Shown one piece after another: positions 44,723 through 57,400 of a stretch of DNA of 64,000 nucleotides. The translations under genes were made by a program, and so were the position numbers. Under the pieces are notes generated by a model that made no database searches, was not told the DNA's origin, and worked only from the letters and a program-made list of their open reading frames with translations. How positions within the stretch are numbered: the stretch's first letter is position 1; every line of letters begins with the position of its first letter. The stretch spans positions 1-64,000 of the forward strand of contig JARBJD010000319.1 of assembly GCA_033064195.1 (NCBI GenBank), in the 5' to 3' direction. The DNA is from Blattamonas nauphoetae (taxonomy: Eukaryota; Preaxostyla; Oxymonadida).

Positions 44723-45256
44723 ATGCTAAACACACTCATCTCCTCACAACAATCGACTCACCTTTCGCCTGCTCCGTTGTCCCTCTCATTCAACACTAAC
44801 GAAGAATATTCAATCGACTCCCTCTCAACCCTCTTCCTCACACTTGTCTATTTTCTGAAGGAAGACAATGAACTGGACGATGCATCGACGAAGGGCGCAT
44901 GCGAGTTTCTGAACAAGATCGACTCGAAATGTCCATTCCCCCTCACTCCTGAGCAGCTGCTCCATCGTCTTGTTCCGACAGCAGATGGAACATGTTCCAG
45001 GTTTGCAGAGCATCTTGTTGTGATTTTGACATATGGCAACGTGGATCTCGCTGATTGTATGCTCAGATTGATCAAAACCATCATTCTTCGAGCTTCGTTC
45101 GACAATCTTGTGGAATTCGTGATGACTGAAGTTCTGACTCGCCTTTGGCTGACACTTCTCACACGCAATCTGAATCTTCAGCTCTCTTCGTGCTCGTCTT
45201 TGGTGAGACTTCTGTCACTCCGACTTCCGGTTCTTAAGTCTTGCAACAAGGAATAA
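44723..45256 (+). pseudogene. Helical protein, 5' part of a broken locus
   Basis: From an ATG at 44723 (MLNTLISSQQS), an open frame of 177 codons encodes helical segments (SLSTLFLTLVYFLKE, CMLRLIKTIILRAS, VLTRLWLTLLTRNL) in the alpha-solenoid style of the 948-residue protein. The frame is also open upstream to 44390, but there is no ATG there. It stops at 45256; 45257-45467 is noncoding and AT-rich, after which a second helical frame starts. Either two small genes or one gene broken in the middle; the latter seems likelier. No function proposed. Confidence 0.45.
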
Positions 45257-45467
45257 AGGGTGCGATCAGACAACACATTTATTCAACTCCATTTCAGTTT
45301 TTCACTATTCAATAAAACTGCAGTTCTAAACTTCTCTAGTTGAATCAATGATTTGGTGATCGTTGTTCAGCTATCGTTGGTGAGAACAGCTCCTAGCGAA
45401 CCCATAATTCACTCCGATCATCACAACATTCAGACCTCACAACAGCTTTCACTTCAAATAATGTCCC

Positions 45468-46187
45468 TTGTTTCTCCTATCTCATTTTTGTAACTTGTTT
45501 TCCTTCAACATTAATTTCAATTCGCAAAACACCGACGATCTAACCTTACATCAATTTGGCAAGACCCAAGAACCGGAAGCAGGAGTGACAGTTGTCCGAA
45601 TCGTCCTCGAATCACATCATCTTCGATTGATTGCCACTAGCCGAACACAACCACACCCGCCTTCACAAACCAGCAAGCTCATCTTTGACTTTGCTGTCCA
45701 ACCTTTGGAACAGTTCTGGGAGTTCATTTTCATGAATCGTCTTTCAATCACAAACACTCATCCATCTGTCGCCTCCTTCTCTCTCCTCTCCACTCTGATC
45801 AGCCACGCACCATTCGACGAGCAGCTCACCGATTTTGTTCTGTCCAGCTCGATCAGCTTGGCTGGGACATCGTGTTTGGCGTTTATCGAGCTGAATGATG
45901 GGAAATACGATTTCTTGTCCACTCTCGCTGATGCAGTGCTGATCTGGCACCAAACGATGTCCCAAGAACGAAGACGTGCAAAGGCCATTCTGGCTCGATT
46001 GGAAGAAGAGGGCCTTTTCGAAGCATGCGAGCTCTTCATTCAGAGTGATTTCGTGCATCCGGGCAAATATGAGGATGTGCGGCCAGCTGCCCGTCTGACA
46101 TTCTTTTTGGGAGGGAACCAGCCGTTCTTGTCAGCCGATGAACGTGCGTGGTTGGCGTTTGTTGAAAGACACGAAATGAACGCGTGA
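45468..46187 (+). pseudogene. Helical protein, 3' part of the same locus
   Basis: An open frame in a different phase from the 5' part, without an obvious ATG at its start. From about 45530 it encodes VVRIVLESHHLRLIATSR, FAVQPLEQFWEFIFMNR and YDFLSTLADAVLIWHQTM, and ends WLAFVERHEMNA at 46187. Helical and charged, with no motif. A MITE inserted 12 bases past its stop. The missing start and the intervening noncoding gap support a damaged single gene, but an independent gene cannot be excluded. Confidence 0.45.
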
Positions 46188-46199
46188 GAGATCAAGCAT

Positions 46200-46777
46200 G
46201 GGCATGGGTCCATTGTGTCTGGTGGTTTTGAAAAGAGTCTGGCTCAACGGGTTCAATGTGTCTGGCGGTAGATTTCTGAAGAAATCTGGAATGTATCACA
46301 ATATAGTTTTCATATATGGTAGTGATGAGATTCATAGAGAGGGTGTCGAAGGGACAGAACCACATAAAAGTCATGGAATGATGAAATTCGTCCTGTCAAT
46401 GTTGATCTGAAAAAACCCCAGGTTTTGACTTTATGGATGGTGATTTTGAAAAATCATATGTTTATCACATAATAATGTTCAAAACAGACAATAATCGAAA
46501 TATAGTGAACCTACAAGTCCAATGAAGTGATAGTTATTAAGGATTTCGAATCGGAGCCTCACATTCTTGAAGGGCAGATCCTCCATTGACTGCTCCGCCT
46601 GTAGCAACAGTTGGGAAAATAGATGCCAAGAATGTAATCAATCGATTGTGTATGTTCCAACCCTCAGATGCTCGACTTTTGGAGGTATCTCACCACCAGA
46701 CACACTGGACCACCGCCAGACATATCGGACCACCACCAGATACAATGGACTTCGCCAGACACACTGGACCCATGCCC
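46200..46777. mobile_element. MITE with iteron-like inverted ends
   Basis: A 578-base element. Ends GGGCATGGGTCCATTGTGTC and the complement of GGGCATGGGTCCAGTGTGTC; flanked by AAGCAT (46194-46199 and 46778-46783), a 6-base target duplication. The right end carries four units of an approximately 20-base repeat (CCAGACACACTGGACCACC and variants, 46697-46770); the left end has two or three units in inverse orientation (TGTGTCTGGTGG, TGTGTCTGGCGG). No coding capacity. Confidence 0.8.
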
Positions 46778-47142
46778 AAGCATGATTTTAAATCAACTCT
46801 TCAAACGTTCTTTCAGTCAGCCAGTTAGTTTTGAGATTCGGTCTCTCCTTCTGACCAGATCTGAGATGATTTCTCCAAGATCACCACCTCATCTGTCTCT
46901 ACCGGAAAGACTCTTCAAAAAGGAGTACAAAGTGGTGAGAGAAAGTTATCATGTACCCACTGGACAATACTAGAGTTAAATTCGGTCTAGTTCGGTTCTG
47001 TGATTCAATGTTAGGGGGAGATCCACCACAACATCGAGAATGGCGTCGAAACTCGATAATGTCATCCCTCCTGGATGTGTGTCTTTTCTCTGATGGACTC
47101 GGCTCATCTCTTTGTATTATCGCATTCTCATTCGTGCTTCAG

Positions 47143-48120
47143 ATTCAAAACCGAAAAAGATCAGCGAAGGGGCATTTGGCCAAGTTCTAAAAGTCTTACA
47201 TGAGCGGAGTGAGATTGAATATGCGATGAAGGTGCTGCCAGTGCTGAAAGAAGGGGACAAGGAACGAGTTTCTCGTGAAGTTGAGATGTTGACTCGTTTT
47301 GCTCATCCTCGGATTGTGCGTCTTCATGAATCGATTGACATGGGAGGACACTACGCGATTGTGATGGAGCTTGGAACTCGAAGTTTGAAAGATTTGATCT
47401 TGGAATATGAAGCACGAAACGAACTGATTCCTCTTCCTGTTTGTCTCTTATCAATTTATCATTCTTTGTTATTTGATTGGGTTCTGCTTTTTATGATTGT
47501 TTTGTTGCGGTGGATGTGTTTTTAGTTGACGGTTATGATTCTGTCAGACATTTGCGAGGGTCTTTTGTGGATGCACACTCACTCATCGGGATCGACAGCG
47601 CATGGAGATCTGAAGCCGGAGAATGTTCTACATCGCGAGAACAATCGGGCATTTCTTTGTTTGTCGGATTATATTTCTTTCATCTGTCATTTTTTTTGCC
47701 TCAGGTGATCTTGGTGGTTCAGCCACTTTAGAACAGCACTTAACTCAAACAACGGGAGAATTTGGGACATTTGAATACAACTCACCGGAACGAATGATGG
47801 ACAGCAAAGGAACAGCAACACCAGCGAGTGATGTTTGGTCGCTTGGAGTTCTGGCGTATCGGATGGTGACAGGGAAATCACTGTTTGAGGGATTGCATCT
47901 CTTTCAGATGACTGTTGCCCTTCACACTTTTGACGAGAGCAAGATTCCTCTCTCAATCGATCCACACGTTCGAGGTGTTCTTCTGAAAATGTTGGAACCC
48001 GTCTGTTTTCTTCTTCTTTCACCATCAAATGATTCATCCTGTTTTATATTGAAATGCTTCTCTCAGAATGTGACCCTTCGAGCAACAACGTCGGTTCTCT
48101 TCGAAGGTGGTCTTTTGGAG
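47143..48120 (+). other. Protein kinase domain of the fusion gene
   Basis: Glycine loop SEGAFGQV, ATP Lys in YAMKVL, and a catalytic loop HGDLKPENVL with Gly instead of the usual Arg of HRD but with the catalytic Asp, Lys and Asn kept. The Mg motif reads DLG instead of DFG (joined across an intron at 47658/47705), the P+1 region is EYNSPERMM, and the F-helix is ASDVWSLGV. All residues needed for phosphotransfer seem present, so it is probably an active non-RD Ser/Thr kinase, although the whole gene is now damaged downstream. Confidence 0.75.
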
Positions 48121-48429
48121 CGAATGCTTGGCCCAGAAACGGCGCTGTCGAAACTGAAGGACATTCAGCTTGCAACTCGAGTGAATGAGATTAAACTGTC
48201 GTCGTGTGACGCGAAACTGAAGGAGAGGACGATGGAACTTGAGATGGAAAAACAGACGCTGTTGGAAGAGACGAAAAAACTGGAAAGCCAACTGAGATTG
48301 CTTCAGATGTCACTGCAAGGGACTTGTAACCGAAATCTTGAATTGGAGAGGGAGGAGGAACTTGAACAGCATCAGAATCTACTCGCCACTCACACCGCAC
48401 CAGTCCCGATCGACCCCGAGGACAATGTT

Positions 48430-51400
48430 CTCTCAACGAGTCATGAAATGCCTGTTCTCTTGTTTCGCAAAGATGAGAAAAAAAATACCGACGAAACGTC
48501 TTTTTTTGATGTATCTGGAAACACAATCACTCGAACCGGCTTTGACATGGACCAAAACTGGAGCACCACACTTTTCGAAGAATCAATCTCGGAAGGAGTG
48601 GTGTCTGTAGCAATCACTGTTCTTGCAATAGCAAAAGACAACGGTTTGCGTCTCTCTTTTTTAGGAAATATTCAGAATCAACAAACCAAATGAGATTTGG
48701 ACTTGTCGATGGTCACTCTAGACAGATTGAATATCAAGATCAACTTGGAGACAATTTTCCAAGTATGTCCTCCGACGATTATCAAGTCTTCTCGCCGTCA
48801 GGTTCCATCGCACTCGCTCCGGTTACAGGAGCACTCCACGTTGCACTTCCATCCAACAATCAAAGAGGGGGGGAAACAGTTCTTGTCTCCGCTCCAATGG
48901 CTAACGGAGACCGAATGGTGTTGGAGGTGGACATGGACGCGAGGCCACGCACAGCTGTGTTCATCGTCAACGGAAATGTGCCTCTCACATTTGTGTCTGG
49001 TCTCCCTCCCTCGATCCGATTTGGAGTGTGTCGCTGATCATCCATATTTTCATTGTTTTCAGTTGTCGATGAAGAACGAGGGAGTGTCCGTTCGGTTTGA
49101 TGGCATGACTCGTCTGAAGCAAGCGACACCGCTACGACGAGTGAATGAGATCAAATGGAATCCTGAAGACCTGAGGGATTGTGAGGACCTGTACATGAAT
49201 GGATTGCGAGCCAACGTGTTGATAGTGCAGACGCAGATGCCATCGCTCGTCTTCTCCGATCCTTCGCACTTCAGTGTGGAAGACAAGAGAATCACTTCAA
49301 CTGGTGTGGCCACGAGAGAGACGTATAGGCAAATAAAACCCACGTGGAGCTCCTTCTTCATCTCGGAACCCATCACAGAAGGACTTGTGGCAATCACATT
49401 CACCGTTGTCATGGATCTAAGTTCTTCTGCATGTGGGCTGATTGATGGGACGGCGCGGATTCCTGAAAAAGGAGAAAAACTTGGAAAAATCGAAAGTGTG
49501 CCTCTTTTCGTTTCATTTATGATTTCTCTCGACTCTCTCTTGTCGCAATCACGTCATCACTTTTCTCATCCTATTTCAGACTCGATCGCTCTCTTTTCGA
49601 GGGGTGAACTACAACCCTTGACTGAAGAGGAACAAAAGAAGATCGACCTCTCTTTGTGTTGGCAAGACAACAAACATATCGTCGTCGAACTCAACATGGA
49701 CTCGAATCCTCGCACTGCCCAGTTCTTCATCGACAACAAATCCGTCCCAGCTGTCGTTGTTGGTCTTCCTGAATCCGTTCGAGTTGGAGTGTGTTGTCAT
49801 TCCATTTCATTCTTTCGTTTTTCCCGTTCTCCACATTTCCCTTCATTTGTCCAAATTCACCTTTCTCTCGCCTCTCCTTCCCAGTTCTCTGCAAAGGGCC
49901 CAGGACTATCAATTCGGTTTGACAGAATCACCCAGCTCAACAGAGGAAGCCCTATCACAGATCAGATGAACGAGATTGAATGGCCAACTGCCGGACCACT
50001 CCAAGCGAAAGAAGTGGATGAGGATTCGGTTGGAAATGATGAAGCAAGAATGCCTGAAGAAGGCAAGGAGAAAGTCTCGCTGGAGGCAAAAAAAGTCAAC
50101 GATGATTTCAATCAAGAGATCGGGAAGAGTGAGGAGCACGAAGAAGATGGCGATCATCCAACCAGAGAAAGCGACCCAAAGGATAAAAAAACAAAGGAAA
50201 ATAGAGTGTCAGACGAAGATACTGATGAAGAGAATAGTCACTCCGACAGTGACGATGACAAAGAAGATGATCGAACAGATGTCGGCCGGAAAAAAAGACA
50301 TCTCCCAACGATGAAGCTGCCACAACTGCTCTTCACAGACAAGTCACATTTCATCATCCGAAACAACGTTCTGTCTCGGACAGAGAAAGGAACAGACAAG
50401 AAAGAAAGAACCAGACCGAGCACTGTTCTATTTTCCGATCCAATCACGAAGGGTGTCGTGTCAGTCACTTTTATTGTGCTGGCAGTCGCAGAATCAGTTG
50501 GTTAGTTTATTCTCTCTCATCATTTCTTCCAGACCAGGATGGCTTCATCAATTTCGGTCTTGTCGATGCTCAAACTGATGTTCCTCGACTAGGACGCGTT
50601 TTGGGAAAGGACATGAAACGTAAGCAGTTCTTTTCGACGTTCTCTTTCTCTTTACACTCTTCATCCTCAGATTCCATTGCTCTCTCGACACGTGGAGAAA
50701 TCCATGTTTTCTGTCAGGCCAAACTGGAAGAAAAAAGTCATTATTTTCTCTCGAGGAAGGATCGCGTTGTAATTGAAGTGAACATGGACTCGAATCCACG
50801 CACTGTTCAATTCTTCGTGAACGGAAAGGCTGCGGCTTTTTATGTGAGTGGGATTCCAGAATCCGTGCGAATTGGTGTTCGTCATCTCCTCATTTTTGTT
50901 TCTTACTCGTTCAGTTCTCTGCAGATGTACTTGGAACCTCTCTCGAAATTGCGAGCATCGTCCCCTCCACCCAAGCAACTCCTCTCGAACTCAAGATGAA
51001 AGAGATCAAATGGACCGACACCAAACAGTCGCTGAATGAAAGAAGTCGAAAACAATACCACACGATTCTTAGGGAAGCAAAAGGGTCGATGCCCGCTCTC
51101 CTCTCCAGAAATCCAGACCACTTTAAAATTGAAGGAAACGTGATCACTCACACGGCTATCGGCTGCCATGGACTCACATCACCGTTCAGCACAGTGATGT
51201 TCAGGAATGTGGGCATGGAGATCGTCAGGTATGTAGCCATCACCATTCTCGCTCTTCCTCAAACTGAGAGTGTGCTCATCTTTTTCTGATTCTGTTCAGA
51301 TTTAGATGGAGTCGTTCTGATTGGTTGTCTGCGGAACAGACGACTTATTCCCAAAAGGACTCGGAATTCAGAAGAAATGTATTTTGTTCTTCATCTCAAC

Positions 51401-51521
51401 TATCTCTTCTTAATAACTTTGCTCACAATCTCTCTTCAGGGTCGTTTGCTCTCTGCTCCTCTGATGGAATGATACAACGCTCGGAATGGGGGAAGACTGG
51501 TTCCACACCATGTCACTCTCC
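48430..51521 (+). other. SPRY-like repeat units of the fusion gene
   Basis: Each unit reads: SLVFSDPSHF-type strand, SNTITRT-type strand, GVVSVTFIVLAVAE, an intron, FGLVDAQ, an intron, DSIAL, then VVIEVNMDSNPRTVQFFVNGK, a VSGIPESVRIGV strand, and a linker ending NEIKW. The DxxxRTxxFxxNG block matches the SPRY/concanavalin-like fold. Units 1-3 are complete; unit 4 is cut by the TIR element at 51530 and its remainder lies at 53328-53600. Introns fall at the same place in successive units, so the repeats arose by exon-block duplication. An acidic linker (50130-50290) separates units 2 and 3. Confidence 0.6.
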
Positions 51522-51529
51522 CCTCCGAG

Positions 51530-53319
51530 GGGGTTGACTAAAAACAATCCACCGATCTATCTAAAAACAATCCATTTCGATCAAACCCATCGAACTGTTT
51601 CTTTTTTGATAAGAACATTCAAATATCGTTTTCATTTCACATTTTTATTCTATTCACTGACTGATATACAAAATGTGACAAAATGAGGGGAAAGCGCTGC
51701 CTAGTCGACATACACAACTGTTGCGTGACGTTTGTGGACATTCTTGGATGTTGTCACTATCTTCTCCACAGTCTCCATGTTCTTCTCATCCGACTCTTTC
51801 TTCTCTTCCGCTGCTGGTTCATTTGCTCCTTTCGCTTCTCCACTTGGTTGGTTTGACGTGACAATCTTCGCCGCAGTCTTCCGCTTCGACAACGTTGCTT
51901 TCGCCTTCCCTTCAATCGGCGCGACATGCTCCACTTTCACAACTCCCTTCGGCTCTCCCACATTCTCCGCAATCGGCGTCAATTTGGAGACAGTTCTCGC
52001 CTTTTGTGCCTCTCGCTGTTTCTTCTCCAACAGAAGCTTCTATAAGGCCAGAACTTGGTTTTGTGGGTTCGCGTTGATGAATGCAATGATATTCTCCGCT
52101 GGATAGCCTCATTTTGCGAGTTCGCTCACACAGACCGAGTCGATCATAGCCTCTCCTTTTTCGCCTCCTTCCGGAACAACAAGCTCGATAATGGATTGAT
52201 CAACGAAGTTGTCGATGTACCAGGGATGTTGATTGATTTGGGCGGCGGTGTAATGCTGGGGAATGACGGGAGAAAGTGAACGAAGAATAAACGTGTAAAG
52301 AGGGGATTGGAGGGATGTTGGGGGAAATACGTGTAAAAAATTGAGAGAAAGGAAGTTTGTCTTCTCCCGAAGACATTAAACATTCAATTCACACCTTTGT
52401 TGGATCAAACTCTCGATTCTTAGTAATGATCTTCCGACATTCAGCTGGCAGGGTTGACGGATGACAGTATCGAGCGTGGAGCATCTTTTGAAAAAGCGCT
52501 TGTGTGTTCTGGTCCTCGAAGGGGATGAACCTGCACACGAGAGCGAAAATAATGTCACCACCTTCTCCAGATGTCTGAACAGTGGACATCGTATATCTGA
52601 AGAGAGGTAGGAGGAGGAGAGACGAGGGGAGAGACAATATGATTCACAGAAACACGGATGAGAAGGAAAGAATCGTCCCAAAAGAAAAACTATGTTATTC
52701 CACAAATGAACGCGGCAGGACCAATTCCACACCTTCGCTTCGATCATTTCCGACGCCACAAATCATGGTGAACCACAAGCCGTCTTCAGAAGGCTTCCGT
52801 CGAACATCAAGTTCTCGAGTTTGAGATCACGATGGATGACTCCAAACTGTGAACGGGAGACGAGGAGGGAGGGGGAAGGATGGAGGAGAGAGTTGATTGA
52901 GGGATGATGGATGATGTGACGGGAAGTCAGATGAGAAAAAGACCAAAAGAAGAAGAAAAGCGAGATGGAAGAATGAGAATGAGTGAAACTGTTCTTCGTA
53001 TCCACAAACCTGGAAAAACAATCAAATGAGCAGGAAAAAAACCACGATTCGCGGAGAAAAAAAGCAGTGATTCACCGTTTTGGTCGAAATTGACTTGCGA
53101 CTTTCGATCAATCCATTAACTCAACGAGTTGAAAAGCTGTTGTCCATTTGGACTCAAATGTGATGATATGTCCTCTTGTGAGCTCTTCAACCCTGTTTTC
53201 TTCCGCTTCAACTGAAATTTTCAACAAACCTGAGCTTTCTCAAACGATTCACAGTTCGATGGGTTTGATCGAAATGGATTGTTTTTAGATAGATCGGTGG
53301 ATTGATTATAGTCAACCCC
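51530..53319. mobile_element. 1.8-kb TIR element carrying a host-kinase fragment
   Basis: Inserted in the fourth SPRY-like unit with an 8-base target duplication CCTCCGAG (51522-51529 and 53320-53327). Terminal inverted repeats of about 69 bases (51530-51598 and 53250-53319) start GGGGTTGACTA and contain CTAAAAACAATCCA twice, about 25 bases apart. Inside, on the minus strand, are decayed exons of a SNF1/AMPK-like kinase. No transposase is visible. Structure matches Pack-type (gene-fragment-carrying) TIR transposons. Confidence 0.85.
51701..52860 (-). pseudogene. SNF1/AMPK-like kinase fragment captured in the TIR element
   Basis: Reading the minus strand from about 52860: FGVIHRDLKLENLMFDG, then LKTACGSP directly after it, with the DFG segment missing, then FVASEMIEAK. 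After a gap comes FIPFEDQNTQALFQKML, ARYCHPSTLPAECRKIITK and DPTKV (C-lobe end), then QHYTAAQINQHPWYI, and a Lys/Glu-rich tail frame (51701-52030) ending VVYVD. Non-coding stretches with splice-like edges separate the pieces, so DNA rather than mRNA seems to have been captured. In-frame stops (TGA near 52105, TAG near 52045) show it is dead. The N-lobe is missing, so only the 3' part was captured. Confidence 0.7.
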
Positions 53320-53604
53320 CCTCCGAGTTGGTGACAAAGTTGTGATAGAGGTGAACACTAGGAAACCATCTGACATCACTCGCTTCTATGTGAATGGGAA
53401 GGCTGGACAGAACGAGATTTCGAAATTTTCACTGGAACAGATGATAGGAGTTTGTTCTTTTCGTCAACATCTTTTTGATATCATCTCGTTCAGTTCTCTC
53501 TCGCTGGACCAGGAACCTCGATCCGAATTGATGCCTTCAAATCACACATCAAACCACTTCAAGATATCGCCTCACTCGCCGACATTTCTCAAACCATTTT
53601 GAAC

Positions 53605-54418
53605 TTCCCCAATACACCATTCGATCTGTTGGTGATGAACGCATTCACTGGTGAGGAGTTCACACTGAACGTCCACCCAAATACCACCATCCTCCAAATC
53701 AAGCAAAGCCTCGTTCCTCGCTTGAGTCGATCGATTGAAAACATCGGGCTCATATTCGAGGCAGATACACTGGATGATTCCACAAATCTGTCAGAAATTG
53801 CCTTTGATGACCGTTGTGCTCTGATTGCTTTCATCAACGATCCTGATGATTCAACCACAATCACTGTTCATCATAACAACTCTGAAGACCAACCGTTGAC
53901 TGCATTGCCATCGAAGGAAATCAGCGATGATGTGTTCGATCTGATTGTGAAAGGCCCATCCAGTGGTGAGGAGTACACTTTCAACGTCCACCCACAGAAC
54001 ACCATCCTCCAAATCAAGCAAAGCCTCGTTCCTCAACTGAATATCTCGATCAAAGACATCTCGCTCTTGTTTGAAGCCGATGAACTGGATGATTCCATCA
54101 CTTTGTCAGAAATCGACTTCAATGGCCATTATGCCATCGTTGCTTTCGTCAACGAACCTGACGACGCTCTCACAGTCAAGGCTCCATCAAAGGAGAACAC
54201 TGAAGAACAACCATCGACTCAATCACCACTGAAAGAGACCATCGATGAAATGTTCGATCTGATTGTGAAATGTCCATTCACTGGTGAGGAGTTCGCTTTG
54301 AACGTCCATCCAGGTCACACCATCCTCCAAATCAAGCAACTCCTCGTTCCTCAACTGAATGTCCCGTTCGAAGACATCTCTTTCTTCCACAAGGCTGACA
54401 AGCTGACTGATTCCACCT
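53605..54418 (+). other. Three tandem ubiquitin-like domains of the fusion gene
   Basis: Three roughly 75-residue units begin FDLLVMNAFTGEEFTLNVHP, FDLIVKGPSSGEEYTFNVHP and FDLIVKCPFTGEEFALNVHP, each followed by TILQIKQ.LVP, an IxLxFEAD strand and a DDSxxLSEI-type loop, the ubiquitin fold order (beta1-beta2-helix-beta3). They lack a C-terminal Gly-Gly, so they would act as built-in domains. The third stops at DSTW, where the 3.3-kb TIR unit begins. Confidence 0.7.
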
Positions 54419-57400
54419 GGGTAAGTCTAGACTCAGATCTGAAAAAGTCTAGACGCAGATCTGCAGATCGGTCTAGGCGCAGATCTGAAAGTCTACACGC
54501 AGATCTCATTTGTTTCGTTGATATAATAGTTTATAGAACCGAACACCTCAATATCCACATCATTTCCTTTTTCTTTGCTCATTTCTTATTTTCTGACATT
54601 TTTCCATTCTGGCTTCAATGTGGTCAAAGAGATCCTGGGTTGATCTTGTTCATTTCCATCCTATTACAGCTTCTTTCAATGAGATACTCTTCCGTACAAC
54701 TCTCCGTCTTCTCAACACCCCCAGCATTTCATTTTCCATTGGCCTGCGCTTAACTACGACAAAGACAAACACCCACTCTATGGTGGACTATTACCAGATT
54801 TGAACGCGCTTCATGTGGAAACATCGATAACAAACAGCAGCTTCACCAGAATGAACGACGACAAACAAACTCTCGCATGGAAGTCGTATTGCCACGATAT
54901 GATCTTCCCGTCTGACAGTTTTGATTCACGGACAACGACAACAACAACAATCTTGGTCACACGATGCATTTTCAGGAATATAAATGCCCAATAGGGACGG
55001 GATGGAGGAGCGCTCTGTTTCAAGGGCAGGGACACGGTAATGGTGACCCATTGCACCTTCACCAACTGCCGAACGAATGCAGACGCAGGGGCAGTTGGGT
55101 ATTATACAGGAAACACGTATTATCATGCTTTCAACAACCATTCGGATTGACAAGCAGATGGATGGGCCGGCGGTGTTGTGATGGATGGAGGGGATATTCT
55201 TGGCACAAATCGTGATTGCTATTACACAAACTGCACAAATCTCAAAAGGATGAAATATACATTGGAGCTGGATTCCACTGTAACCATGTCAAGAAAGCCC
55301 GATACATTTCCAACTGTTGGTTCGAAAATGCAGCTCGGGAGGTGAAGGGGGTGGACTAGCTCTCCAAAATGACAAAAATACTACAGTTGTCAGTTGCAGA
55401 TTCACCAAAAACAAGGCAAAATATCGAGCGGCATCGATCATGCTCATGGAGCAAGCACCAGATACATAAACCCAATTAGAGTGAATTATTGTCTTTTCCA
55501 CAATAATTTGGGATACGACCAAGGAAATGACGTGTCTCTAACAGCAAGTTGGTTCCAAGATGGGGTCGACCGATTGCTGATCTTCACGGATTGCTGGACA
55601 GTGTTATCTGAACCCAGAGTCGGTCGAAAGAACGAGACTCGGGACGGAGTGGACAAAACTTTATGTTCGCGGATCCATTACCCGGAGTTGGTGACAGCGA
55701 GCCACGGCGGGGCGGATGACATGAAATGGTGCTGGGCAAACATCCACAAATGCCGAATAGTCGCTTTCTCGCTCGATGTGACGGAGTACGTTGCTGTGAC
55801 GCATCTGCTGATCGAAGAGGGTGGATACGACGACAACGAGATGAGTGTGGCCACTACGAACTGTTCTGCAAGTCTTTCCAACAATCGCTTGTTCGTGTTG
55901 TGAACAACGTCGCCAGAATCATGTTTTATTCGTCTGTCGAGCTGGGATTCGACGCGATCATGCCGAAACCACTGGCAATCACATCTCGAACCCATCCGGG
56001 TGAAATGAGTGTCCTTTCGAGTGGACGAATTGTGCAAAGTCACGCGGGAACCACCACACTCGACACGATCCTTTTCTCTCTCCCAGCCACTTCAACGCGA
56101 ACTGAGCTGTTTCTTGTGACGAGTGGGAAACTGAACGTGAAATCGTGCTCGCTTTCGTCTGTTTCGGGAACGATTCCGTTTGGAGTCCTGAATGTGACGG
56201 GAGGAACTGTGGAACTGTTGTCTTTGACTCCTTCTGCGCAAACCGTCTCGACTCTTCCGTTTTCTTTTGATGGGACGACCAAAACAAGTCTGACTTCGCT
56301 CTCCCTGACAGACACAAACACACCATCAAACGAATTGATGAAGATTGTCGGAGCGATGCAATCATCACCAATCATAATCAAGAATTCGGAATTCTCGAAA
56401 ACAACAGCAACCCAACAGCAGATCCTCTCGACGCAGAATCAATCTGCTCCAATCTGTTCGTGGTCATCTGGAGCACTCTCGTACGCAACATGCACAGCCA
56501 TTATCACCTCCACCCGACTCGCTGGACTGACAAATGGCGGGATTGTTGTGATTGGAGCGACCGTCACACTGGCACAATGCACATTCCAGCAGAATGGAAA
56601 GACCCCAACCGACGCAGACTTCCCGTCGCTTCAAAGGAACATCGTATGCAGTGGGGGAGGAAGCGTGATTGTGAGTTCGGCTGCTGGAGGAGATGGTGTT
56701 GATCCTGACTCCCATTTCTGGATTTCAGAACACGACTGCACTGTGACGCTTCCGAATCCACAGTCGAACACGCCATACGCCGCTCCAACACTATCAGATG
56801 CTGTTTATTCAGCCAACGACACCCATCTCACCGCCGCACTGACAGGAACCCTTCTCTTCCCGTGCGGATTGAAGTTGAGCGTGTTTGACATGCCCGAATA
56901 CCTCGTTGATCGGAAAACAGTGGTGTCTGAGATTGTGGAAGTGAGTTGGACAGAAACTGAAATCTCGATTGTCTTGGATCGAACTGATTTCCCAACTTTG
57001 AACGAGATGCTTGCGTGGCGAGCAGCTGTGCTGTTCGGGCCAGACAACTCGAAACAAACAGACGCAGTTCGAATCAAAGATGGAGAAGAATTCCTTGTTC
57101 CCATCCCGCCCCTCCACCCCCACCACCCGCCGACCCAACACCAGATCCACCCCCAACTGACCCAACTGATCCCCCATCTCCTCCTGTTGACCCAGTCGAC
57201 CCAAAGGACCCCGCAGAAGGCGGGCTGAAGTTCCCGATGTGGCTGATTGGGATGATTGTTGGTGCCCTTGTCGCAGCTGTCGCTGTCGTCGTTGTTGTGA
57301 TTGTCGTTCGTCGCAACTCGCAGCCAAAACATAGTGTGTATCTCTACATTGAATTGGATGAAGAGAATTCGCACCAACCAGGTCGATTCGAGACAGCAAC

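Larger units (their letters stand above)
47040..54418 (+). pseudogene. Kinase / coiled-coil / SPRY-like / ubiquitin-like fusion gene, interrupted and 3'-truncated
   Basis: One large gene with many short GT-AG introns. Exon 1 starts at 47040 (MASKLDNVIPPG; intron 47077-47142), then a Ser/Thr kinase domain (47143-48110), a coiled coil (48130-48350), four SPRY-like units of roughly 200 residues (from about 48430, 49220, 50310 and 51090), and three ubiquitin-like domains (53611, 53930, 54247). Supported introns include 47439-47525, 47659-47704, 48001-48066, 48644-48675 (32 bases) and 49026-49062 (37 bases). A 1.8-kb TIR element splits the fourth SPRY-like unit, a frameshift is likely near 51320, and the last ubiquitin-like domain stops in mid-fold at a second TIR unit. 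No transmembrane span; cytosolic. The architecture suggests a signalling scaffold, but partners are unknown. Confidence 0.7.

Noticed and set aside
46834-47039. Upstream exon of the kinase gene
   Set aside because: The ATG at 47040 gives a family-like start (MASKLDNVIPPG) joined in phase to the kinase exon, and no coding signal was seen further upstream.
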